Assembly (NCBI RefSeq): GCF_000372725.1
Contig: NW_005201792.1
Coordinates: 1,056,179-1,120,178, forward strand
Origin: Emiliania huxleyi CCMP1516
Taxonomy: Eukaryota; Haptophyta; Isochrysidales; Noelaerhabdaceae
DNA: 64,000 nt
Direction of reading: 5' to 3'
Positions 50,420 through 60,640 of this stretch are shown piece by piece. Both the position numbers and the translations under genes were made by a program. Within the stretch, counting starts at the first letter, position 1. Each line of letters opens with the position of its first letter. Under the pieces are notes generated by a model, which was not told where the DNA came from, did not search any database, and was given only the letters and a program-made list of their open reading frames with translations.

Positions 50420-50930
50420 CAACTGCCGATGTCTGTGAGGTGCCGCCGCTAGCTACACCTAGGTAGTGTGTGCCAGTCACTTCCACACCCTTGTCGTGCC
50501 AGCGAGAGAAAGATCAAAGAAAAAAATCGCACCTCGAGCGTCGAGGTACGAGGTCGAGGAGAGTTAGAACGAACAGATCACACAGATCAGAAGACACTAG
50601 ACAGAACGTTGGACCTACTTTTCTTGTCAACAGGATCATGCGGGGTAGAAGGAAGGAGAGAAAGAAAACAGAGAACACGGACGAGGGATGCGAAGAGGAC
50701 AGGGTCCCCACGCCCGCCAGCGCCACAATGTCTAGTGGTCCCACGCCCGCCAGCGCCACATGAGTCATGACGCCCACAGCAGCCGCGTTGGTCGGCGCGC
50801 GCCGACGCCGACCATCTTTTCTGAAGAGGACAGGGTCCCCACCCACTATGTAGGAAGGTGAAGAACAGCCAGGCTCGCGTGGCGAGCGTTTCTTGTCAAC
50901 AGGCACCACAGCCGCCCACTCGGGACACTC
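50420..50930. repeat. Repeat fragments between the SDR and JmjC genes
   Basis: 50640-50710 and 50820-50842 carry the GAGGACAGGGTCCCCA word and AGAAAGAAAACAGA. 50850-50880 is a copy of the TAGGAAGGTGAAGAACAGCC element 50 bp before the demethylase start. CCCACGCCCGCCAGCGCCAC is duplicated at 50707 and 50739. Confidence 0.65.
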
Positions 50931-53900
50931 ATGCCGGCATACTGTGAGCTTCCCGAGAATCCATTCGAGCCGGCGCTGCGCCTCGTCGCCACGCACCCGC
51001 TCTCCTCGTTCTGCGAGACCAAGCAGCCTCCCAAGCAGCCACCACCGAGCGCAAAGCCGGCACGCAGCGGCAAAGGCTCGGCAAAGGGCAAAGCGAAGAA
51101 GGAGGCGCAGCCGGCGGCGGTGCCAGCGCCCGCGGCGAAGGACGAGAGCAGCCCTCCCGCCGCCTCCCCCGGCCACGCGGAAAGCGGTCGCAGCTCGCCG
51201 CCGTGGCGCCGGCCGCAAGATAGTCCCGTCGACCGGCGTGAGGCAGAAAAGATGAAGGCGTACATGAGACAGATCGAGGCGGCGGAGGCGGCGGAGCGGG
51301 AGCGCGCAAGGCGGCGGGCGCAACGCGAGGCGTCCGCCGCGGGCGACCCCTGTGCGTGCGGCCGCGCGCACGGCCGCAAGCTCTCGATGCGTCTCACATC
51401 GGGTGGGCGAGAGCATGAAGGCAGTCTCCTCCCCCATGGGGGACCTGTCGGTGACACGTCCGTGCCGCGCCCACAGGTGGACCGAAGTGTGAGGTCTGCT
51501 CTGGCGCGCGGCCGCTCCCTCCGCCGCCCGCGGTGCGCGACGCCCCCCTCTTCACGCCTTCGGAGGAGGAGTTTGAGGACCCTCTGGCCTACATCGCAAA
51601 GGCGCGCAGAGTAGCGCCTTGGCGCAGAGGTCAGCGACTCTTCTCGAGGAGCCGCTCGCCTACATCGCAAAGAGACGTAGACGCGTCTTGCACGAGCGCA
51701 GCCGCCCTAGCCCTGACCCTGACCCTGACCCTGACCCTGACCCTGACCCTGACCCTGACCCTGACCCTGACCCTGACCCTGACCCTGACCCTGACCCTGA
51801 CCCTGACCCCTGACCCCTGACCCCTGACCCCTGACCCCTGATCCCTGGCCCAAGGTCCAGCGCTCCTTTTACGAGTACGGTGCCGCGCACCGCGTAGATG
51901 CAGAAGCGGCAGCTCTGCGGGGCCCTCTCTGCAACCCCCCCCCCCCCCACACACACCCACTCCCTCCTCCCCCGCTGGCCCAGCACTCCGCTGACCACCC
52001 TGCGGCGTTGCACCTGCGGCGTTGCACCTTGCGGCGTTGTCTCTTCACGCACACCCGGAAAGGCGCTTTGCCGCGCCGCGGCTTGCACAGCACCCTCCCC
52101 CCCCTTCCCCGCCTCTGCAGGCATCTGCCGCATCCGCCCTCCGCCCAGCTGGTCCCCCCCTCACACCTTCCACCTCCGCCACGGACCCGACGCCGCAGAG
52201 CCGACAGCGCCCCGCCCAAAGCCGGAGCCACCCTCCCCTCCCCAACCGCCACCCGAGCCACCCTCCTCCGACCACCCGCCCCACCCGCCCCACCCGCCCC
52301 ACCCGCCCCACCCGCGGCCCGGCGCGCGATGGAGCGGCGCCGCCGGCAGCGCCGCCGCCAACGGCGCCGCCGCCGCTGGCGCTGCCGCCGCTGGCGCTGC
52401 CGCCGCTGGCGCCGCCGCCGCCAGTCCCGTGGCTGGGACGGCTCCCCCGCCGGGTGCCCCGCCGCTGCAGGAGCAGAGCTCGCACGGCCGCGTGCTAACC
52501 CAACCCTAACCCTAACCCTGACCCTAACCCTTACCCTTACCCTTACCCTAACCGCTGCAGGAGCAGAGCTCGTATGGCCGCGTGCTGCCGCCGAGCGACG
52601 TCTCGTACAGCGCCATTGGCGAGGAGAGACGCAGCTCTCCGCCTGGCTGCAGAGAATGGGTCAGTTAGGGATTACACGCTAGTCGTAACGAAGTAGGAGA
52701 CGCAGTTCTCCGCCCGGCTGCAGAGGATCGGCACGCGCGCCGAGGCTAGCGGCCACGCCGCCCCACGTCTCTTAATTAATGAATACACTAATGTCACTAT
52801 TGATGAACAGGAGAGCGGCCACGCCGCCCCCTTCATCTGCACTTTCGTCTCCGCGTACGCCTCTGTCGCCCTCGGCGCGCTCAAGAAGATGGACGCCGAG
52901 CTTCGGTCCGAGGCCTTCCCGGGTCAGCCGGCGGAGGAGCCGCCGGCGGCGGAGGCGGCGGAGCGCTTCTTCTGGGAGCGGCTAGCTTCGGAGAGCGAGG
53001 CGCGTGTCTGGCGTCGACAGCGGCGCGCCGAGCCTGCTCGCCGTCAGCCCGAGATTTGCCGAGATCAGGCGCGCGTGCTGTACTGCTCGGACGTCGAGGG
53101 GACGGCCTTCCCGACCGGCGCACCTCGCACCGCCGCACCGGCCCTCCTCTCCCCACCACAGGCCCGCCCCTGTGCACTCTCCCCCGCACCCCCCCCCCCC
53201 CCCCGCACTCTCCCCGCCGCTTCTCACCGCGCCAGACCGCGCCAGGATGGGCGCCCGCCCCCTTGCTAGGAAGTGTCGTGGGAAGTGTCGAGGAAGTGTC
53301 TAGGATGTGTCTAGCCGGAGGAAGCGCCCCTTTGCGGTCAGGCGCGCGCGACGGCCCAACGGCGAGGGACGCCCGCTGGTCGCTGCAGCAGATCGCCAGC
53401 CACGACGCGTCGCTGCTGCGCTTCGTGCGGTACGACATCCCCGGCGTGAACACGCCGATGCTCTACTTCGGGATGCTCTTCGCGATGTTTTGCTGGCACG
53501 TCGAGGACAGCCACATGTACTCGATCTCGTACCTGCACGAGGGCGCGCCACACAGACTGTGGCACGGCTTCATTGCTACTCCACTCATTAGTTCGTGTGA
53601 ACTAACTAGGGGCGCCAAAGACGTGGTGCGGCGTCTCGCCGCGCCAGGCCTAATTAATTAACACGTACCTAATTAGTCCTGGCCTAATTAATCAACCAGG
53701 TACGGCGTCTCGCCGCGCCAGGCCGCCGCCTTCGAGTCCGTCTTCGCCGACGCGGCTTTCCCGCGCGACGTTGCCGCCGACCCGCTGCTGCTGCAGAAGA
53801 AGGCGTCCATGATCCCGCCGCACATGCTCACCAGCCGCGGGGTCGCCGTCTGCCGCGCCGTGCAGCAGCCGGGTGAGTTCGTCGTCACGCTGCCGCAGGC

Positions 53901-55542
53901 CCAGACACTTCCTAGACACTTCCTAGACACTTCCTAGACACTTCCGAGACACTTCCGAGACACTGCCGAGACACTGCCGAGACACAGCGCGAGTTGTCGT
54001 CACGTTGCCGCCACGCCACGGAACGCACAGCGCAGTTTCACGTTGAGCAGCGGCGAGTGGCTCCGCCCCAGGCCTACGTACTGACACGAGACATTCTCTT
54101 GTCTGACCGCCTACCACGCTGGCACGAGATGGCATTCTTCACACGCTCGCCTGGCCGCAGGCCTACCACGCCGGCTTCTCGCTCGGCTTCAACGCCGCCG
54201 AGGCGGTCAACTTCATGCTCGCCGATTGGCTGCCGTACGCACTCTCCGCCTCGGAGGCGTACCGCACGCTGGGCAAGGAGAGAGCGCACCCTCGCCCCGC
54301 GCACCCTCCCCTCCCCTCCCCTACCCGCCCTCCTCTCCTACCCGCCCTCCTCTCCCTCGGCGACCCTCTGCGACCTTCGGCGAACCTCGGCGAACCCTCG
54401 GCGACCCTCAGGAGCCGGCGATCGACTTGGAGCACCTCCTCCTCGACGCCGCGGAAGCTCGCCACTCCGCGGAGGCGGCGGTGCGGCTCAAGGCAGCGAC
54501 ACTTCCGAGAGACTTCCGAGACACTACCTAGACAGGCGGCGCTGCGGCTCAGGGCAGCGAGCGCCGGGAGGACCCGAGATGGGCCGAGATGGGTTCGAGA
54601 CTTGCGCCCTCTGCGCGGAGGGAGGGCTGCGCGCAGGAGGCTCGAGGCTCAAGGCGGCGTGGCGCTGGTTCCGTGAGTCCCCTCCCCCCCCCTTCCCTCG
54701 CCGCCAGGTGCTCGTCGACGAAGAGATTCGCGCGCGCGCTTCCGTGCGCTCGAGAGGCGTGCCCGAGGTGCAGCCGCACGAGCGCGTCTCGCCCCGCCGG
54801 TCGACGCACCGTCGTCCCGGCGCCAGTCGTTGCCTGTCGTGCCGGTAGGTTCGGATGCACGAGTCCGACCGCGCCGTCAACGTCGGGCGCGGGCCGGCTT
54901 GCCTCCGGTGCGGCCACACCTGCCACTTCTCCTTCGTCCAGATCGGGACGGACCGCTCGCGCGGCGGCGAGAAGAAGGGGCGCGGCGGCCGCCAGCTCGC
55001 CTGCCTCCGCCACTTCGAGGAGCTGCCCGAGGGGCGGCCACGCCTATCTTCTCGATTTCGGCCCTTCACTGGTGAGTTCTGGTTCATGACTTAGGAGCTG
55101 CCCGCCGAGGGGCGTCACCTCTTTGTGCGGCACGAGGACGAGGTGCTGCGCGGCATCGTCGCGCGCTCCGCCGACGCCAAGCCGGCGAGCAGGCCCGACC
55201 GCGCGTAGATGCTCCTAGACGTGTTCCTAGACCTCTCCCTAGACCTCTCCCTAGACCTCTCCCTAGACCTCTCTCCAGACACGCCCCAGATGCCAGGTCC
55301 ACCGCTCTCTCAGATGCCGCGCCTGGCTCCGTCCCCTCTTGACGCGTGTTGCGCCACTTGCGTCCTCGCCGCCTCACCCGCCCCCCCCCCCCTCCTCCCC
55401 TCCACCCCTCCCCTCGACGCGCAGGCCGATGCTCGACCCGCCCGCAAAGCCGGGGCCGTTGCCGCAGGCGATGCAGCGCGCCATCGCCGAGCTTGACGCG
55501 CAGCACAAGCTCAAGCGGCAGAGGCGCTCCAAGCCTAGCTGA
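50931..55542 (+). CDS. JmjN-JmjC-C5HC2 histone lysine demethylase (KDM5/plant PKDM7-like)
   Basis: About 17 exons, mostly GC-AG: 50931-51402, 51477-51601, 51855-51879 (25-bp microexon), 52121 to about 52496, an uncertain one near 52562-52625, 52697-52744, 52811-52999, 53069-53117, 53342-53561, 53700-53898, 54161-54283, 54412 to about 54502, one unresolved, 54708-54758, 54849 to about 55018, 55095-55204, 55425-55542. JmjN: APLFTPSEEEFEDPLAYIAK, then YEYGICRIRPP. JmjC: YCSDVEGTAFPTG, PGVNTPMLYFGMLFAMFCWH, VEDSHMYSISYLHEGAP, WYGVSPRQAAAFE, YHAGFSLGFNAAEAVNF. Iron ligands H-x-E and the distal His are present, so it is probably active. The C5HC2 finger reads CLRCGHTCHFSF ... LACLRHFEEL. No ARID or clear PHD finger is seen. 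Such enzymes demethylate H3K4 in the nucleus. Confidence 0.88.
51709..51842 (+). repeat. (CCTGAC)n minisatellite in a demethylase intron
   Basis: About 17 CCTGAC units, then four CCCCTGA units, filling most of the intron before the 25-bp microexon. Confidence 0.93.
52497..52551 (+). repeat. Interstitial telomere-like array (CCCTAA variants)
   Basis: Nine hexamer units, mostly CCCTAA with CCCTGA and CCCTTA variants. They are flanked on both sides by a 35-bp duplication of the demethylase exon edge (52462-52496 and 52552-52586, two mismatches). Confidence 0.9.
53900..53990 (+). repeat. Intronic GACACTTCC(T/G)A minisatellite
   Basis: About eight units of AGACACTTCCT / AGACACTGCCG. Related runs occur at 53270-53305, 54498-54535 and 55205-55280, all in introns of the same gene. 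Confidence 0.85.
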
Positions 55543-55999
55543 CGGGCCGCGGCTGTCGGGCTTGGCGCGGTAGGTGCGATGGAGCGAGGTAGGGGTGCGA
55601 GGTAGGGGGCTCCGGGCGTCTGGGCGTCTGGGGTGTGGGACTGGGCGCGGCCACAGCTGTGCTGTTGCAGAGGGCGCGCATCATGCGCTAGTACGCCAGG
55701 GAACCAGCATGCTGGTGGACGAGCTCCTGGCGCGGGTCAGTGGAGATAGCCCCACAAATCAGTGGAATTAGTTTTCAGACATGTTTTCAGAGGACAGAGC
55801 GAGAGGATTCGTCATTCGTCAACCGCCCCCGGAAACCGCGCGCGCGTGGGCCGTGGCGGCTGGAGCGAGCGAGCGCGGAGCGGCCGAGCGCGCGACCCCG
55901 CGACCGCGACGCGACCAACAACACCACACATAAAACGTCCGCGCGCATCTTACCATCTTAGGGATTTGCCAACAATATACCTACAATCTTAGGCGCAAA
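55543..55999. other. Intergenic spacer after the demethylase gene
   Basis: No gene recognised. Confidence 0.4.
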
Positions 56000-56145
56000 T
56001 CGCACAGCCGATCGCACTTGGAGCACTTGGAGTGCAGTCGGCAGCCTCACATCCAGGGCCGGGGAGCTTAGAAGCGCACCCAGCGGGCCGGATGATCGGG
56101 ATCGGGCTACGGGCTAGAGAGCCCTGACCCCTAGCTAGGGGGGGT
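56000..56145 (-). repeat. Dispersed repeat (inverted partner of 23405-23535)
   Basis: See 23405-23535. It ends in CTAGCTAGGGGGGG in the 5' flank of the voltage-sensor gene. Confidence 0.8.
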
Positions 56146-56314
56146 GCGCATTCGCAGGGCAAGGGCCTTAAGGTAAACACGGATCGGTCTCCGACCTCTT
56201 TTTCTTGAAAGACGTAGAACCCACACGACAGCCGCAGCGCGGCGCCGTCTGCTCGGCGCGCAGGTCGGCGAAAGGAATTTGCTCGTGCTTTGCGGACGCA
56301 GTGCGCATCGCAGG

Positions 56315-57385
56315 ATGAGACTCCCGTGCGACCAGATCGTCGAAGAGCTGCCGCTGCTCAAGGGTGACGTGCACAATGTGACGAGTGATGAGTATTTGCA
56401 GACGATCGCGACGCGGCTACTATACTCGCGCTCGTGCGGCGTGTACTACTTTTCGCTTCTCGCCGCCTCCGTCACCGAGGTGGTCTGGATCCTCCACCCC
56501 TGGGCGGTGCCCGGCCACGAGCGGCGAATCGACTATCCCGACTCGTGGCGCGTGAGATAGACGCACATCTACGCGCAGCCGACACTGCCGGACACGCTCG
56601 AGTCGCCTCGCCGCCAGCCCGCGCTCTCGCGCCCGCCGCTGGTGCCTGCCTATCGCTCCGACAGCCGCCGCTCCTCGCAGGCTCTTCTTTCTGGTCGAGC
56701 TCTACCTCACCGCGGGCCTGTTTGGAGAGACGGCGCTACGGATCGTGCGCCAGCGCGCCGCCTTCTGGGGGCAGTGCGGCAACGTCTTCGACGCCGCCGT
56801 CTGCGTCCTCTCCCTCGTCTCGTTTGCACTGCCTCTGCTCAAGCTGGCGCGGGAGATGGAGGCGAGGTGTAGCCGAGATGAAGCCGAGATGTGGAGAGCT
56901 CGGTTTGGCGCGCGAGAGAGGGGCCGCAGCGGCAGAGGGCTCGCAGCGGCAGAGGGCTCGCATGGAGAGCAGCGGCAGAGGGCTCGCATGGAGAGGCGCC
57001 GCGCTCCGAGCCCCTCGGTGCGGGTGCGCAGGTCGCCCTCCTCTCCATCATGGCGGCCTGGGTCTGGCTGAGGATGGCGCGCCTCCTCTCCGTCGCCCGC
57101 ACGCTCCACAGGCAGCGCTCGACTGCTGTCGGTCGGCTCGACGTCTCCTTCGACGACGGCCTCGGCAGGCACTCGTCGTGCTCGTCCTCGAACGGGTCCT
57201 CGGACGAGGAGCCGCCGCCTAGGCGGCACGCCCCGACGGCGAGCACTCGCCCTTCACTGCGCCGACGCTGTGAACAGGAAGCTGTGCTCGGCGTCATCAC
57301 CGAGGGCGCCGAGCAGCAGCAGCAGCAGCATGCCCTCCTCCGGCCACGCTCCCTGCCCGCGGGCTTGGGCCGGCTGTCGAGCTGA
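56315..57385 (+). CDS. Voltage-sensor-domain protein without a pore (4 TM), 255 aa
   Basis: Three exons: 56315-56547, 56681-56861 and 57032-57385, with the frame kept across both GC-AG introns. The helices read S1 VYYFSLLAASVTEVVWIL; S2 LFFLVELYLTAGLFGETALR, with acidic residues at the usual places; S3 GNVFDAAVCVLSLVSFALPL, with the conserved Asp; and S4 LSIMAAWVWLRMARLLSVAR, with Arg at every third position except one Ser (R-R-S-R). A Ser-rich acidic tail follows (SSSNGSSDEEPPPR), then a Q5 run. No S5-P-S6 pore follows, so this resembles stand-alone sensors such as Hv1 proton channels or sensor-coupled proteins. The Hv1 signature RxWRxxR is not present, so proton conduction is not claimed. 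Coding evidence starts near the ATG; an extra 5' exon cannot be excluded. Confidence 0.75.
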
Positions 57386-58074
57386 CCCGCGCTCACTCCA
57401 AAACTCTACCACGGTTCCTGTGTTTCATGGTGAGATAACGCGCTCAACGCGCGATATGTGTGCACCGGGTCTTTCTTTTTTTGATTTTGTCAATTCAACT
57501 CATCAGTGAACATCATACATCAGCACTGGATCGAGAGAACATTTATGTGCTGACAGATTACACTGAGAACAACACCGGAAGAAAAGAAAGCGAGAGAGAG
57601 AGAGAAGAAAATCAAGAAACATATATATTGGACTGTGTGTCAGCTCTGTGTGTGTCTCATGTATACGTACGTCAGGGGCGGCGACCCCCCCATCTACAGA
57701 TGATATGCGCATCTTGAGATAATATGCATCTAAGATGCGCCCTACCTGATCACTGTCTTGCCTCTGTATATGTGCTCGACGGCATCTCTAGATGTTTTTT
57801 TTTCAACTAAGATGCCGGAGCATCCTGGGATATGCTCGAATCATCTGAAGATGCTCGTGGGGCATTTAATGATTATGTAAATGCAAGTTAAATTAAAGTA
57901 TTAAAGACTTTTGAGCGGCGTGTGAGCCCTTGGATCAAATAAGTTGGAGTGGAGACTATGAATCTATGCTTCTCTCACGCACGAGCTGCTATGCTATATG
58001 TAAGTGTGAAGCTCACCCATTGAGGAAGTGAGAACTGCTCGACCCACCCCTGATCCTGCTGAACGAGCTACTCT
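57386..58074. other. AT-rich intergenic region
   Basis: Distinctly AT-richer than the rest of the window. 57690-57860 contains several diverged ATGC-ATCT words (GCATCTTGAGATAATATGCA, GATGCTCG) forming short inverted repeats. No gene seen. Confidence 0.5.
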
Positions 58075-58240
58075 TGTAGCTCGATCGGTCACACCGCCAC
58101 CGCCGTCGAGGAGAGGGGGGCGGACGACACTGCTTCGGCAGCGTGCACCTCGATCCTGTACCGTGTTTGTTATGACCCCCCCCCCGATGAACACACCAGC
58201 GAGGGAGGGCGAGACGATCGAGGGGTCCCGTACGATGCGG
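58075..58240 (-). repeat. Dispersed repeat with poly-C/G tract (inverted partner of 26950-27140)
   Basis: See 26950-27140. Poly-C run at 58177-58185. Confidence 0.82.
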
Positions 58241-58532
58241 AATCGATCGACACTATCCAGTGCTAAAGTACTAAAGTGTGATGTGACTAACTAACCACTC
58301 TGTCGTGTCTGTGGAATATTACTGATGGTGATGGAACTGCGAGCCAGTGAGTGATGGTGGGGCACTTAGCCCTTGAATCGGCGCGCCGTGCCAAGAATCT
58401 TCTCCTCATAGACAGTCAAGAGGATTTTTGTAGACTCCGCGCGAGGCTACAGATTTTTCACCGCTGAGTACCGGGTAGTAACGACGTCCGACGCTTGAAA
58501 CGTCGACTCGCCCTGAACGCGAACACACGTAT

Positions 58533-59309
58533 ATGCGCCGCGTGGTGGACGACCAGCAGCGGGAGAGTGTGCGATCGAAGGAGGCGTGGCGCGAGCGGCA
58601 GGCTGCGATCTCGGCGCAGCTCAAGAGACTGCATCATGAGGACCAGAGACGCTCGCCCCGAAAGGCAAACGGGCTGCCTCGCAAGAGCTTTGGTAGCGGC
58701 CCGCCACCCGCCAGTCCAAGGACTGGCTCGCCTTCGACTCCGCGGACGCGTCTAGCGGAGAGCCATAACAGCCTCTCCTCGTCCGACAGCATCAGGTCTG
58801 ACCTGGCCTGCGAGGGTCTGCACGGGTCTGTGGGTGAGGGCTTCCTCTCAGTCTACCGGGAGGCCGCCGTGGATTACCGACGCTCGGTGTCCGAGGCCGT
58901 CCTCGCCATTGATGACGCCAAAGATGCCGGGGTGCAGCGCTGGCGGAATCAGCTCCGGATCGAGGCGGAGGCGTTGCATGCGGAGCTCTCGAGGGAGCTA
59001 GAGCTGCACGCGGAGCGGCTGGCGGCCGAGCTGTCGCGCACCGCCGAGGCACACCTCGCGCGGATCGAAGGTGCGGAGTCTGCGCGCTGCCCCGCCGAGG
59101 CTGCCGAGGGGCGCCGGGACGCGGGCGCGTCGCAGCCCTGCCGGCGGCGCCCGGAGCGTGGCAGGGTGATTGCAGGGGTTGTGGCGAGCGTCGGCATCGG
59201 CGCCCTCCTCGTGCTCGGACTTCGGTCATTCGACCGGGGGCGGTGGCCAGCCGCCGCCCTCTGGCTGGGGCTGTCTCGACCGGCCGCAGCTAGGGCGGCG
59301 CTGGCATAA
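58533..59309 (+). CDS. Coiled-coil protein with C-terminal membrane anchor, 258 aa
   Basis: Single exon, ATG at 58533. The N-terminal 45 residues are a basic helix (EAWRERQAAISAQLKRLHHE). A Ser/Pro-rich disordered segment follows (PPPASPRTGSPSTPRTR, SHNSLSSSDSIRSD). Then a long helix runs over residues about 105-180 (EGFLSVYREAAVDYRRSVSE, RNQLRIEAEALHAELSREL). Near the C-terminus is a single hydrophobic span (RVIAGVVASVGIGALLVLGL) flanked by Arg. This is the layout of a tail-anchored membrane protein of the ER, mitochondrion or plastid envelope. No family recognised. Confidence 0.68.
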   Translation: MRRVVDDQQRESVRSKEAWRERQAAISAQLKRLHHEDQRRSPRKANGLPRKSFGSGPPPASPRTGSPSTPRTRLAESHNSLSSSDSIRSDLACEGLHGSVGEGFLSVYREAAVDYRRSVSEAVLAIDDAKDAGVQRWRNQLRIEAEALHAELSRELELHAERLAAELSRTAEAHLARIEGAESARCPAEAAEGRRDAGASQPCRRRPERGRVIAGVVASVGIGALLVLGLRSFDRGRWPAAALWLGLSRPAAARAALA

Positions 59310-59541
59310 GCGGTGAGGGCGCGGGGTATGGCAGGCTCCCCAACAGAGGACTATCTGTGTGTGATCTTGGGGCCAGGAGCTGTGTCTTTGCGTGGACAGA
59401 GATTTCGGGCCGTGGTTTTTGTGCGGGCAGAGACGCGCCGCAGCATTTCTCTTCACGTGAGTTCTTCACGTGTAAACATATGATCTCTGTACTCTGATCT
59501 GCGAACGCGTGCGGAGAGGGCGGTCTGCATTCTCTGCCACG

Positions 59542-60640
59542 ATGCCTGATCCTGTTCTGTGTGTGTTGGAGGAGAGAGAGATCAGCCATTACTCTGTCCA
59601 CTTGGTGGAGCACTTGGAGTCGACTCACGAATTCTTTTTCCGAGCACCGACGCTCGGCGGTAAGCGCGCGCGCTCGCCGAGCAAGTACCCGGGTAGCGCT
59701 CCGAACAACACCAGCTCCACTGGTTGGCTGCTGCGCGGCCCGGGCGTGTCCGCGGCCGCAGTCTCTATGTCGCCCGACTACTTTGTGCGTGCCACGCGCA
59801 AGGGCGGGCTGCCGCTGTCAGTGGAGAAGCGGCGCTATGGCAAACCAGTCACGATCCTCGAAAACTGTGGTGGCGACGTGCCAGGGCTGCTCGCTGCGAT
59901 CAAGGCTGCTCTAGGGACGGGAGGCACACTGCACGGCGGCGGCCTTGAGATCCAGGGCAGCCTGATCGAGCAGCTCAGTGCGTGGCTCCTTCGTGCCGGC
60001 ATCGTGCGTGGCCTCGCAAAGCCCGCACGGCCGCACGAGAGCGAGGAGGATGCGGCCGCTGCGGACGCCGCCGTGGCCGCCGCACGGCCGCCGAGGGATC
60101 GGCCACGCTGGAGCGCGGAGCGTGTGGCGGCCGCCACTCGAGCGGCAACAACGGGCAGCAGCTCTCTCGCAGAGGCGTCGGGTGCGCGCAGCCCTTACGA
60201 CGCGTTTTGCGCGCTCTGGCGTGGCTGGCCGTACTGGGACCAGGTGCAACCCGAGAGCCTCCACTCCCAAGCCGTCGCAACGGCTGCTGCTAGCGCCCTC
60301 GCCGCGCTCCGTCCAGACAGCTGTCGCTTGCCCCGCCGCCGTCCCGTCCCGGCCCCGGCCCCTCTGCCTGGCTGCTGGATCACGCCTTCGCGCCCCTGCA
60401 GGACTGGTCCCGGCTGCCGGAGGTGTGGAGCCGGGCTCGCGAGGAGGGGGGCCCCGCCCTGTCCCTCGAGGCCAGCTCTCTCGGGCAAGCAGGTGGCGTG
60501 AGAGTCTCTCTCCTGCTCCGGCGGGCGGGCGGCGGTGAGGAGGGGTGCGGGCTGGGTAGGTGCGGAGAGACCTGCGGTGCTGCAGACGGCAGAGGAGCTG
60601 TCGGCGGCGCTGCGCTGCCTTGGGATGCTCGCAGAGCCGT
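59542..60640 (+). CDS. SUI1/eIF1-domain protein (5' part of locus)
   Basis: Exons 59542-60243, 60321-60488 and 60585 to about 60638. After an N-terminal 70 residues there is a SUI1 fold: GGLPLSVEKRRYGKPVTILE, then GDVPGLLAAIKAALGTGGTL and LEIQGSLIEQLSAWLLRAGI. These match the eIF1/DENR/eIF2D consensus KRr.GK.vT.i.gl, GTGGT and eiQGd. SUI1 domains bind the 40S P-site region and help select start codons or recycle ribosomes. Downstream helices (AWLLDHAFAPLQDWSRLPEV, TAEELSAALRCLGMLAEP) are unassigned. Intron 1 is GT-AG and intron 2 GC-AG. A 20-bp edge duplication (60634-60653 and 60719-60738) follows the third exon, and the next exon could not be fixed. It may continue into the UIM-rich exons listed next. 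Confidence 0.72.

Noticed and set aside
52497-52551. Chromosome end or telomere
   Set aside because: Only nine degenerate units embedded in a gene with coding sequence on both sides; interstitial.
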